Of a stretch of 64,000 bases of DNA, positions 30,891 through 39,816 are shown in pieces. How positions within the stretch are numbered: the stretch's first letter is position 1; each line of letters begins with the position of its first letter. The notes beneath the pieces are model-generated. The model did not search any database. It was not told where the DNA came from and was given only the letters and a program-made list of their open reading frames with translations. The DNA is taken from NCBI GenBank assembly GCA_963700425.1, contig CAVOXO010000001.1, positions 1-64,000 on the forward strand. Direction: 5' to 3'. The position numbers and the translations under genes were made by a program. The stretch is from CAVOXO01 sp963700425 (GTDB lineage Bacteria; Actinomycetota; Acidimicrobiia; Acidimicrobiales; Microtrichaceae).

Positions 30891-31064
30891 GGCAGCCAAT
30901 TCTTGTCGAGCTGCTCGCTTGATGGTCCAGCCGACGATGGGAGTGTACCGACCGGGCTCCCGCGGCCCGTCGGATTCGTGTCGCCGACCGCGGCGGCGTC
31001 GGTACATGGGTCCTGAGGGCGGGTGTGTACCTTTGATGCGGGGCTGCGGCGCCGGGGGTTGTTA

Positions 31065-32917
31065 GTGGGTTCCAGCGACACGTCTGCCGCTTCATCAACA
31101 GGGGACGCCGTCGTCCTCGGGCTGAGCTGTGACTATCACGATGCCGCCGCCGCGCTCGTTGTCGGCGGCGCTGTCGTGGCGGCCGTGGAGCAGGAACGGT
31201 TCAGTCGGAAGCAAGCACGACGCCGGGTTGCCCGAGGACGCCGGCGCGATCGTGTCTGGAGGTGGCCGATATCGACATCGATGACAGGTCGACCACGTGG
31301 TCTTCTACGAGAAGCCGCTGGTCATCGCCTCGCGCTTCCTGACCACCCGACAGCGCCAGGGCCCACGTGGAGCGGGCGCCTTCGTGAGAGGCGTGCCCGA
31401 CCTGCTGACCACGAACCTGATGATCGGACCGCGGGTCGCCGCCATGCTGCGGCGAATGGGGATCGTCGACCGCCGCCGCTCCAGTTCGTCGAGCACCATC
31501 GCAGCCACGCCGCGGCGGCGTTCTACCCGTCACCCTTCGAACACGCGGCAGTGGTCACGGTCGACGGACTGGGGGAGTGGGCGTCGCGCGTCGATCGCGC
31601 ACGGTTCACGTCATCGGCTCACCCTTCTCGAGGAGCAACGGTTCCCCAATTCGCTCGGGCTGGTGTACTCGTTCGTGACGGCGTACTGCGGATTCGTGCC
31701 CAATTCCGACGAGTACAAGCTCATGGGCCTTGCTCCCTACGGCGACGACCGCTTCGCCGACGCGCTGGCCGAGTTCGCCTCTCGCCGACGACGGATCTCT
31801 ACGGATCGACGGCCCCGCGGTGCGATGGTTCGACCACCGGTGCTCTGCGCGCACGTTCGATGCACCAGGCCTTCGAGGGTCCGCCCCGGCCCCGTGACGC
31901 ACCGGTCACCCAACGGGAGGCCGATCTCGCCGCGTCGATTCAACGGCTGACGGAGGAAGCGATGCTGGCCTTCGCGGCCCGTGCCCACGACCTCACCGGC
32001 GAGAAGGCCGTGTGCCTTGCGGGCGGGGTGGCTCTCAACAGCGTGGCGAACGGACGAGTGCTCCGTGAGGGGCCCTTCGACGACGTCTGGGTCCAGCCCG
32101 CAGCAGGCGATGCCGGCAGCGCCGTCGGAGCGGCACTCAGCTACTGGCACGAACCCTCGAGCGCGCCTCGGGGCCGTGCGCGACCGGCCCGACGCCATGG
32201 GGGTGGGTTTCTCGGCCCCGGGTCTGCGCCCGGCGACGACGTGGCGCGGCTCGAGGACCTGGGAATGACCACGAAGTGATCGCCACACAGAGGAACTCGT
32301 CGACCGGGTGGCCGAGCGCCTGGCCGCCGGCGATGTGATCGGTTGGTTTCAGGGGCGCATGGAGTTCGGACCCCGGGCGCTGGGCCACCGGTCGATACTC
32401 GCCGACCCCCGGTCGCCGAGTCCGCCGAAACACATCAACCTGACGGTCAAGGGTCGCGAGTCGTTCCGGCCGTTCGCGCCCGCAGTTCTCGCCGACCGGG
32501 CCGACGAGTGGTTCGACATCGACCAGCCGTCGCCCTACATGTTGGTCGTGGCGCCGGTCGCCGGACGGTTGGTCGACGTGCAGGACGAACCGGACGACGA
32601 TCTCCGAGAGGTCCGACTGTCTTCGCTCCACGATCCCGGCGTGTACCCACGTCGACGGATCGGCACGGGTCCAGACGGTGGACGAACACACCAATCCGCT
32701 CTTTCATTCGCTGCTCTCGGCGTTCGATGCGGCCACCGGTTGTCCGGTGCTGCTGAACACCTCGTTCAATCGCGCCGGGGAACCGATTGTGGCCACCGTG
32801 GATCAGGCCCTGGCCACGGCGGGCGCCGCCGGCCTCGATCTCCTCGTCATCGGTACCGCCCTCGTCGAGAAGTCCGCGCTCGAGCGCGGTCCGCGGCCGG
32901 TCGAGGCCCACGCGTGA
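31065..32917 (+). pseudogene. NodU/CmcH/SxtI-family O-carbamoyltransferase, copy 2, frameshifted
   Basis: Start is GTG 31065. Order of recognisable blocks: VVLGLSCDYHDAAAALVVGG, VAAVEQERFSRKQ, VVFYEKPLVIASRFL, QFVEHHRSHAAAAFYPSPFE (HxxxH), AVVTVDGLGEWAS, FPNSLGLVYSFVTAYCGFVP, KLMGLAPYGDDRFAD, EADLAASIQRLTEEAMLAFA, VCLAGGVALNSVANGRVLRE, QPAAGDAGSAVGAALSYW, GRMEFGPRALGHRSILADPR and GCPVLLNTSFNRAGEPIVAT. About seven frame changes fall between 31,215 and 32,680. Colinear with copy 1 at 17,796, sharing most of its signature blocks; the two probably act on different hydroxyls or sugars. It begins the second carbamoyltransferase/SxtJ-SGNH/DUF5989 cassette. Confidence 0.8.
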
Positions 32918-34861
32918 CCGCCGATGCACGTGGCGCCGTGGATCGACTCGATCGGCTGAGAATCCGCGGCGGGACGTCGTCGCGGTCGGATGGCTGATCG
33001 TGGGCCTCGGTCCGGTGCGCCGGGTCGCTTCGATCCATCAGGGCTACGGCATCCGTGCCGTCGCGGTGGGCGTGATAGCGCTCGCCGGGTGCCTGGCGCT
33101 CGCCGCGAAGCGTGGCGGCCTCGGATCCCGGTGGGCTCCGTTCGTCGTGACTCTCGTCGCGGCCGGGTCGGGCGCGGCGGCCGGCGGGCGCATCGTCGGT
33201 GTCTGGCTGGTCCCGACGACCCTTCTCGGCGCGTGGGTGGTCTTCGGTCGGTGGATTCCGGTCCGACCACCCTTCGATCGGCGATCGTTGGCGCCGGTTC
33301 TCTCGCTCGTCCTGCTCTCCGCGTACCTCGCCCGCGACGCGGAGCGTCTCGTCGGGTCGCTCGTCGTGTTGACCGCTGCCTGGGTGGCGGCGGCGGTCCT
33401 CTGCGACCGTTGGGAGCTGGTCGAGGGCGTCGAGCGGCACGTGATCGATGGGGTGGCGCGGATCCGGCGGGAGGCCATCCGACTCCCACCACTGATCCGG
33501 CGGGATGCGGCCCGTATCGGTCGAACGTTCAAGCGTGGCGTCATCCGGTTGGCGCGGGCGATCCAGCGGGGAGCCCGACTGGTGTTCATCCCACTGGTTC
33601 TCCTGCCGCTGTGGGCTGTCGTCGCGATGGTTCCGTGGGCGTGCCAGCGACTGCTCCGAGTCGATCCGATGTCACGGGGAACGCCTCGAGGGGACACGTG
33701 GATCACCCGGCGCGACGACGGCGAGGATCCGGCGCGACTGTGGTTCGTCGATCCGACCCGGCACCGCCCCTCGCTGCTGCGCCGTCATCCACAACGGAGC
33801 CCCGGCGGCTGCTCGCCCTGCTCCTCGTCGTCGGTGTCGTCTTCGGAGTGAACGCGAGCTCGGAGGCGACGGCACAGAACGCATCTCCGCCGCCCGATGA
33901 GCGAGGCCGAGAGAACGCTCCACGAGCCGCCGTGGTTCGAGGAGCTGCAAGATCGCCGGAAACGACGCGGTGCGCGCAGATGTCGTTCTCCCAGTACGTG
34001 GGCAACGAATGGCCCGATTTCGCCTCGCCGAACCTCAACATCACGGCCGGGCGACGTCACACCTGGCGCAGTGCGGAATGCCCCGACAGCCACGTCGTGG
34101 TCTGGTTCTTCGGAGGTTCGACGGCGTTCGGGATCGACCAACGTGACGACTTCACGCTCCCGTCCGCTCTCGCCAAGGAGGCGGAAGCCCGCGGATATCA
34201 CCTCGACGTCGTGAATTGGGGCAACGTCGGCGACGTGTCATGGCAGCAGAACCGACGGCTGGAACGGGCGTTGGCGTCCGAAGAGCCCCCCGACATCGTC
34301 GTGTACTACGACGGCTTCAACGATCTGCGGGTCATCAACGACATGGATTTCACCGGTCGCAATCCGGTGACGCCCGATTTCATCGGGCCGATGGACCGGA
34401 AGTTGGAGCGCATTCTCACCCAACAGCGTGGCTTTCCGAACTGGGGTGAACGAACCCTGGTCAGGGTGCCCGTGCCCGAAGCCGAGCTCGAACCCGACGA
34501 GGTCGTCGACCTGTTCTCGACGACGTACACGACCGCCGATCATCTCGCCAGACTCATCACAGCAGACGCCGGAATCTCATTCTTTCACCTCTACCAACCA
34601 GGCCTCGACACCCGACGTCCACTGGTCGACGGAGAACCCGGACCCAATCCCGACTACGTCGATCTGACCGCCCGGGTCCGGTCGAGGCTGCCCGCCGAGG
34701 TCATCGACATGGGCGACGTCCTCAACGACGTCGACACCCCGCTGTTCTACGACGAGGTCCACACCGTCGAATCCGCCAACGATCACCTGGCAGTGGCGAT
34801 GATCGACGAGATGACGGCGCCGATCGAGGGGGCAACTGCGGAGCGCGCACCGTGCCAGTGA
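32914..34861 (+). pseudogene. SxtJ-like membrane domain fused to SGNH hydrolase, paralog 3 (two frameshifts)
   Basis: GTG 32914 shares GTGA with the carbamoyltransferase stop. After a shift near 32,975 the membrane half runs AVAVGVIALAGCLALAAKRG through LVVLTAAWVAAAVLCDRW to the SxtJ-like block VAMVPWACQRLLRVDPMSRG. A shift near 33,775 leads to an anchor (LLALLLVVGVVFGVNAS) and the SGNH domain: HVVVWFFGGSTAFGIDQRDD (block I), VNWGNVGDVSWQQNRRLERA (block II), IVVYYDGFNDLRVINDM (block III) and PLFYDEVHTVESANDHLAV (block V DxxH). All four catalytic blocks are present, so an active O-acyl esterase or transferase facing outward is plausible. Paralogs: 12,984 and 19,784. Confidence 0.72.
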
Positions 34862-35021
34862 TCCCGCGAGTTCCTCCGGCTGGTGCACCAGGTGTTCACG
34901 TACTCGCTGCGCTCGCGGTCGACCGGCGCTGTGGCTTCTGGTCGTCGTGGGTTCCATCGTCGTCGTCATCGCCGTGGGTCTGAGCCTCGCTGCGCCCGTG
35001 CTCATCTATCCGGTCCTGTGA
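34858..35021 (+). pseudogene. Small DUF5989/SxtK-like membrane protein, copy 2, frameshifted
   Basis: GTG 34858 shares GTGA with the SxtJ-SGNH stop. With two one-base corrections (near 34,868 and 34,930) the frame reads REFLRLVHQVFTYSLRSR, then LWLLVVVGSIVVVIAVGLSL and AAPVLIYPVL before TGA. The single helix and the P.LIYPVL ending parallel the first copy (PWVIYPAL, 19,581-19,787). It is too short and too broken to be seen as one frame. Here it follows the SxtJ-SGNH gene, whereas copy 1 precedes it. Confidence 0.5.
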
Positions 35022-35094
35022 CCGCCGATCGACCGGCAGGGACTGTTCGAGCGTCCTGGCGACGACCGGGACCCGGTCGGGGAGTCCGGTTGTC

Positions 35095-37014
35095 GTGAAC
35101 GTCGCGCTGATCGGACTGGAACCGACGCCGCACATGGCGTCGGTCTCCTTCGTCGTCGTCATCGTCGTGTCCTCATCGGCGATCGTCGTGGCCGCCTGGC
35201 CGTCTCTGCTCCGCGTGGCGACGGCGCCGGTTGTACGCCTCGCCTCATCCGGTCGTCGTTGGGGCTGGGGACGAACGATCGGGGAGTTCTGTGACTGGTT
35301 CGGCGCACCGGGTTCGCGCGTCGACGGCGATGACGCCGAGCGCGAGGTGGACACGGGCGGGCACGGGCGCCGTGAGATGGCAGTCGTCGCCGTCGTGGCC
35401 GTGGTGGTGGCGTGTCTCCAGGTCGTCTGGATCTGGCGACACCGGTCGCTCGGAACGCTCGACTACGACGAATCCCGATACGTTGCCGGTGCCTATCAAT
35501 TCCGGACGATGCTGACCGGTGGCGACCCGGGAGACATGAATCTCTTCTACGGGCCGGCGGTGCCGCTGCTGTCCGCGGTGGCGACGGTCGTCGGCCCGCT
35601 CGACGTGCGGACGGTCATCTCGGCTCAGCTGTTGCTCAGCGTCGGCATCGCGGTGTCGGTCACCGGCGTGGCGCGGCGCCTGACGACTCCGACCGCGGCG
35701 GTGATCGCAGGGATCGCCGTCACGGTGCTTCCCGCCACGATCGCGGCATCTCAGGTGTATCTGCTCGTGCTGGGATCTGCATTCGCCCTGACGGCGGGAA
35801 TGTGGGCCCTCCTCGCGAGCGATCACGGCACCAATGGACGAATATGGCTCGTGGGGCCGCTGTTCGCCCTGGCCCCGATGTCGCGGGGGATGACCCTGGG
35901 ACTGCTGCCGGTGGCGGCGATCGCCTCACTGCTCTACGTCTCGACGTCGGGCAGGGGTCTGCGCCGCGGCATCGTCACGCTCTCGGTCGCCGCCATCGCG
36001 TTGGCAACCTACCTCCTGACCTGGGGTCGACCGATGGTGAACTACGTCGTTGGTGGGCTCGACGCTGCGGGGACTCAGGATCCCGGCATCGCCGAACGGC
36101 TCTCGATTCGCTGGAACGAGGTCTCCGACGGATTCGGGAGACCGCTTCTGGTCGTGGGTCTGGTGGTGGCGGGGATCGGTCTCGTCGCGGCGGTCCGGCG
36201 TGGCGACCTGGTGGGCCCGGTTCGCGGTAACGCCGTGCTGGCGACCGTCGTCCTGGTGCTCGGAGGCGGAACCGTCTTCATGCTCGGCGGCTACTTCGGC
36301 TCGCTCGGCTTCTGGGACTATCCGCTGATGCCCCTGTTGGTCGCGGTTCTCGTCACGTTCGGGGCGATGGCACCGCGGCCGGTGAGGGTGCCTGCCGCCG
36401 CCGCCGGTCTCGGTTTCATGGCTTATCTGGCACTGATCGCTCTGTGGGTGCTGCCGGCGACGGCGCCCTTCGCCGCGTCGGGTCTCGGCCGCTATCGAGT
36501 ACCGGTGTACGCGTCGTACAAGGGATGGCTCGATCCGAGATATGAGTTCCCCCATCGGTCGGAACAACGCACGGCATCGCGTGAATGGGACGCGGTGTCG
36601 CTGGAGATCGATGACGCCCTGCGCCGTATCGACGACCGGTCGCCCGCCGGCTTCGAGGTGTTCTACTGGGGTGGATCCAACTTCGTTCAGTACACCTCCA
36701 GGATCCTCGCGGCCGAGGACGGACGCGAGGCGATCTCCTTTCCCAGCGACTTCTCCGAGGGAGACCCGTGGACCGACGCCCTCGTCCCCACCAGCAGCGA
36801 TGTCGAGCGGGTTCTGCTGATTCCGATCGTGGCCGCCGGTGGATCGCAGGACGGCATCGGCCGCTCGCCGGCCGAGGCCGAGCGGGCCCGGGACGATCCT
36901 GCGGTCCGGGGCAACGCGGAACTCCGCCGGATCGCCATTTCGGCGGGCTGGCAGATCGTCGACCGCATCCCGCTCCCCCACGGCGACGAGATGGTGATCT
37001 TCGCCGCGCCATGA
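35095..37014 (+). CDS. GT-C type integral-membrane glycosyltransferase, paralog 3
   Basis: A 639-residue intact frame starts at GTG 35095; an earlier GTG at 35018 overlapping the DUF5989 stop could be the true start if a base is missing. About twelve membrane helices are present. The acidic loop motif is RSLGTLDYDESRYVAGAYQF, followed by NLFYGPAVPLLSAVATVVGP and SRGMTLGLLPVAAIASLL. The C-terminal soluble part (EIDDALRRIDDRSPAGFEVF, GSNFVQYTSRILAAEDG, ISAGWQIVDRIPLPHGDEMV) matches paralog 2 nearly block for block. A polyprenyl-phosphate sugar donor and extracytoplasmic transfer are inferred from the GT-C fold. It is the last gene of the second cassette before the nuo operon. Confidence 0.8.
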   Translation: MNVALIGLEPTPHMASVSFVVVIVVSSSAIVVAAWPSLLRVATAPVVRLASSGRRWGWGRTIGEFCDWFGAPGSRVDGDDAEREVDTGGHGRREMAVVAVVAVVVACLQVVWIWRHRSLGTLDYDESRYVAGAYQFRTMLTGGDPGDMNLFYGPAVPLLSAVATVVGPLDVRTVISAQLLLSVGIAVSVTGVARRLTTPTAAVIAGIAVTVLPATIAASQVYLLVLGSAFALTAGMWALLASDHGTNGRIWLVGPLFALAPMSRGMTLGLLPVAAIASLLYVSTSGRGLRRGIVTLSVAAIALATYLLTWGRPMVNYVVGGLDAAGTQDPGIAERLSIRWNEVSDGFGRPLLVVGLVVAGIGLVAAVRRGDLVGPVRGNAVLATVVLVLGGGTVFMLGGYFGSLGFWDYPLMPLLVAVLVTFGAMAPRPVRVPAAAAGLGFMAYLALIALWVLPATAPFAASGLGRYRVPVYASYKGWLDPRYEFPHRSEQRTASREWDAVSLEIDDALRRIDDRSPAGFEVFYWGGSNFVQYTSRILAAEDGREAISFPSDFSEGDPWTDALVPTSSDVERVLLIPIVAAGGSQDGIGRSPAEAERARDDPAVRGNAELRRIAISAGWQIVDRIPLPHGDEMVIFAAP

Positions 37015-37080
37015 CGGCGGCGGTGACGGCGCCACGCCGGCTTTGGCCAGCGCGAATATGCCTGAGTAAGTTCTTACGCC

Positions 37081-37456
37081 GTGTCGAGCGCGAGTGATTT
37101 CCTCAGGTCGTACCTCACCGTCCTGATCGTCGGTGGCGTCGGCGCAGGCCTGGTCGGACTGCTCCTCGGCGTCAGCTCCCTGGTGCGGCCCGACCCGCCG
37201 CCAGCCCTCCAAGTACGTCACCTACGAGAGCGGCGTCGACCCGGTCGGCACGGGCTGGAGCCAGACCCAGATCCGCTACTACATCTTCGCCCTGCTCTTC
37301 GTCATCTTCGACGTCGAGGCGGTGTTCATCTTCCCCTGGGCCACCCGTCTGGAGGTCTACGGCGGATTCGGACTCGTCGAGATGGGCGTGTTCGTGTTCA
37401 TCCTCCTGTTGGGCCTCGTCTACGCCTGGCGCAAGGGGGTGCTCCGGTGGGTCTAG
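37081..37456 (+). pseudogene. nuoA: NADH-quinone oxidoreductase subunit A (one frameshift)
   Basis: This is a small membrane subunit of complex I. GTG 37081 opens a first helix (YLTVLIVGGVGAGLVGLLLG). One base is off near 37,205, and the frame resumes with SKYVTYESGVDPVGTGWSQT and IRYYIFALLFVIFDVEAVFI, the conserved NuoA loop (E...G.......IRYY) and the FDVE helix, ending AWRKGVLRWV. About 125 residues. It is first in nuoABCDHIJKLMN and overlaps nuoB by ten bases. Confidence 0.88.
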
Positions 37457-37953
37457 GTCTCGTCGAGAGCGGCAAGCTGCCCAAACCGCTGTCGGCCCTG
37501 CTCAACCAGGGTCGGAAGTACTCGCTGTGGGTCTACCAGTGGGGTCTGGCGTGCTGCGCCATCGAGATGGGCGCCGCGTTCGGCTCGCCCCGCTACGACG
37601 TGATGCGTCTCGGCGTCATTCCGCTTCCGGCGAGCCCCCGCCAGGCCGACCTCGTCGTCATCTCGGGCACCGTGACCGACAAGATGCTGCCGGCCATCAA
37701 GCGACTCTACGACCAGATGCCCGATCCCAAGTACGTGATCTCCATGGGGAGCTGCGCCAACTGCGGCGGTCCCTACTGGGACAGCTATTCGGTGACCAAG
37801 GGCGTCGATCAGGTGGTGCCGGTCGACGTGTACGTGCCGGGCTGTCCTCCCCGCCCCGAGGCGCTTCTCGAGGGAATCGTCCTGTTGCAGGCCCGCATCG
37901 GCAGCGAGGACATGGCGGCACGGTGGCGAGGTGATCCCATTGTCGTCGACTGA
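37447..37953 (+). CDS. nuoB: NADH-quinone oxidoreductase subunit B
   Basis: This peripheral-arm subunit binds cluster N2, the final electron donor to quinone. Start is GTG 37447 (VGLGLVESGKLPKPLSALLN). Ligands are visible: WGLACCAIEMGAAFGSPRYD (Cys-Cys pair), SMGSCANCGGPYWDSY and YVPGCPPRPEALLEG. It has 168 residues, the usual size. It overlaps nuoA upstream and nuoC downstream, typical of a translationally coupled nuo operon. Confidence 0.95.
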   Translation: MGLGLVESGKLPKPLSALLNQGRKYSLWVYQWGLACCAIEMGAAFGSPRYDVMRLGVIPLPASPRQADLVVISGTVTDKMLPAIKRLYDQMPDPKYVISMGSCANCGGPYWDSYSVTKGVDQVVPVDVYVPGCPPRPEALLEGIVLLQARIGSEDMAARWRGDPIVVD

Positions 37954-38647
37954 CGAGCCGGGCACCGACGTCGCCGAGGCCGACGAGACGCCGCCGACCG
38001 ATGAGCTGCGGGAGTCGCTGGTCGCGCAACTACGCGACCTGGTGGGCGACGCGGTGATCGAGCACCACATCGTCGCCGGGCGCGACGTGTGGGTGCGCGT
38101 GTCGGCGGACGCCTGGCAGGACGTCGCCCATGCCGTGCGCATGCCGATGGGCGCCCGACACTTCGGGTTTCTGTCGGCCATCGACTGGATGCCCTCTCCC
38201 TTCGGTCGGTCCATGGACGCCGAGGTCGACAGGGTCCTCGCGGACGAGCCGCAACCCGAACCCGCCGAACGGGAGACGGGATTCGCCGGCGGCGACACCC
38301 GGTTCCAGGTGTTCGCTCGGGTCACCAACGTCAAGGACCACTGGGGCATCACCCTCAAGGCCGATGTCGGCGACGAGAACCCGTCGATCGCCACGTGGAC
38401 GAAGGTGTTCGCGGGCGCCGACTGGCACGAACGCGAAGCGTGGGAGATGTTCGGTATCGACTTCGTCGGTCACCCCGCGCTGCGCAAGCTGTACCTCCCC
38501 GGCAACTTCGAGGGCAACCCGCTCCGCAAGGACTTCCCGTTGGTCGCACGACTCGTCAAGCCGTGGCCCGGCATCGTCGACGTCGAGCCGATGCCCGGCT
38601 CCGACGAGCCCGTCGACGGCGCCGAGCCGGGGGAGGAGGCGACATGA
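37940..38647 (+). CDS. nuoC: NADH-quinone oxidoreductase subunit C
   Basis: This 30-kDa-type subunit of the quinone-reducing module pairs with NuoD. TTG 37940 has GAGG seven bases upstream and is preferred; GTG 37931 in the same frame is the alternative. After an acidic leader come HFGFLSAIDWMPSPFG, VFARVTNVKDHWGITLK, VFAGADWHEREAWEMFGIDF (the signature ..W.ERE..D/E.FGI.F) and LRKLYLPGNFEGNPLRKDF. The C-terminal tail is acidic. ATGA overlap with nuoD; separate C and D genes, not the fused CD form. Confidence 0.93.
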   Translation: MSSTDEPGTDVAEADETPPTDELRESLVAQLRDLVGDAVIEHHIVAGRDVWVRVSADAWQDVAHAVRMPMGARHFGFLSAIDWMPSPFGRSMDAEVDRVLADEPQPEPAERETGFAGGDTRFQVFARVTNVKDHWGITLKADVGDENPSIATWTKVFAGADWHEREAWEMFGIDFVGHPALRKLYLPGNFEGNPLRKDFPLVARLVKPWPGIVDVEPMPGSDEPVDGAEPGEEAT

Positions 38648-39816
38648 CGTCGCTGACCGACCGCCAGAAGCTCGACTACATCGCCGCCCAGGCCGCTGAC
38701 GCCCGGGTGAACCTCGAGATCGAGACCGAGGGCATGACCCTCAACATCGGTCCGCAGCATCCCGCAACGCACGGAACGCTTCGTATCGTGGCGCGCCTCG
38801 ACGGTGAGCAGGTGATCAGCGCGGATCCGATCATGGGCTACATGCACCGCGGCTACGAGAAGCTCACCGAGGTCCGCACGTACCCCCAGGTGACCACTCT
38901 GGTCAACCGGATCGACTGGTTGGGCAGCTTCGCCAACGAGGTTCCGTTCATCCTCGCCGCCGAGCAGCTCATGGAGGTCGAGGCTCCGCCCCGGGCGCAG
39001 TGGATCCGGACCCTGCTCTTCGAGTTGTCCCGGATCGCCAACATCGTGCTGTTCCTCGGCGACATGGCCGTGCAGCTGGGAGCGCTCACACCGGTGTTCT
39101 TCGCGTTCCGCGATCGTGAGTACGTGCTCAACCAGATCGAAGCGGTCACCGGCGGGCGGTTCCACCCCAACTTCGACCGCATCGGCGGCCTCAAGGACGA
39201 TCTGCCCAAGGGGTGGATCGCCGAGACCAAGGCCGTCATGGAGAAGATCCGCACCTTCTGCGACGAGATCGAGGATCTGGTCATGGGTTCGGAGATCTTC
39301 GAGGCCCGCACCCGGGGCATCGGCATCGTTCCGCCCGACGTCGGCCTCCAGTACGGGCTGTCCGGAGCGAACATCCGGGCGTCGGGCGTCGACTGGGACC
39401 TCCGTCGCGACAACAACATCGGCCTCGCCTACGACCAGCTCGACTGGAAGGTGTGGACCCACGACGACGGTGACAGCTTCGCCAGGTTCTGGGTGCGCAT
39501 GCAGGAGACCCGGGAGGCGACGATGATGGTCGAGCAGCTCCTCGACGGTCTTCCCGCCGGTCCGGTCATGGCCAAGGTGCCTCGGATCATCAAGGTGCCG
39601 GCCGGCGAGGCCTACGTCTCCACGGAGAACCCGCTCGGCGAGATGGGCTACTACATCGTCTCGAAGGGTGACCTCACCCCGTTCCGGGTGAAGATCCGTT
39701 CGGCCAGCTTCAACAACGTGTCCATCACGCCGTGGCTGTTGCGGGGCGTGTACGTCCCCGACATCATCACGATCCTGGCGTCGCTGTACTTCATCCTGGG
39801 GGACATCGACCGATGA
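38644..39816 (+). CDS. nuoD: NADH-quinone oxidoreductase subunit D
   Basis: This 49-kDa-type subunit, with NuoB, forms the quinone site. ATG 38644. Signatures: LNIGPQHPATHGTLRIVARL (quinone-binding His loop), MGYMHRGYEKLTEVRTYPQV, NRIDWLGSFANEVPF, QWIRTLLFELSRIANIVLFL and RIKSASF-like VKIRSASFNNVSI, ending FILGDIDR as in the family. It has 390 residues. The stop overlaps the ATG of nuoH at 39813, so no nuoE, nuoF or nuoG lies between D and H. Confidence 0.96.
   Translation: MTSLTDRQKLDYIAAQAADARVNLEIETEGMTLNIGPQHPATHGTLRIVARLDGEQVISADPIMGYMHRGYEKLTEVRTYPQVTTLVNRIDWLGSFANEVPFILAAEQLMEVEAPPRAQWIRTLLFELSRIANIVLFLGDMAVQLGALTPVFFAFRDREYVLNQIEAVTGGRFHPNFDRIGGLKDDLPKGWIAETKAVMEKIRTFCDEIEDLVMGSEIFEARTRGIGIVPPDVGLQYGLSGANIRASGVDWDLRRDNNIGLAYDQLDWKVWTHDDGDSFARFWVRMQETREATMMVEQLLDGLPAGPVMAKVPRIIKVPAGEAYVSTENPLGEMGYYIVSKGDLTPFRVKIRSASFNNVSITPWLLRGVYVPDIITILASLYFILGDIDR

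Noticed and set aside
17796..35021. Saxitoxin-like toxin biosynthesis
   Set aside because: Only the carbamoylation-type sxtI/J/K-like genes have counterparts. Nothing resembles the toxin-scaffold genes, and the neighbours are glycan genes.
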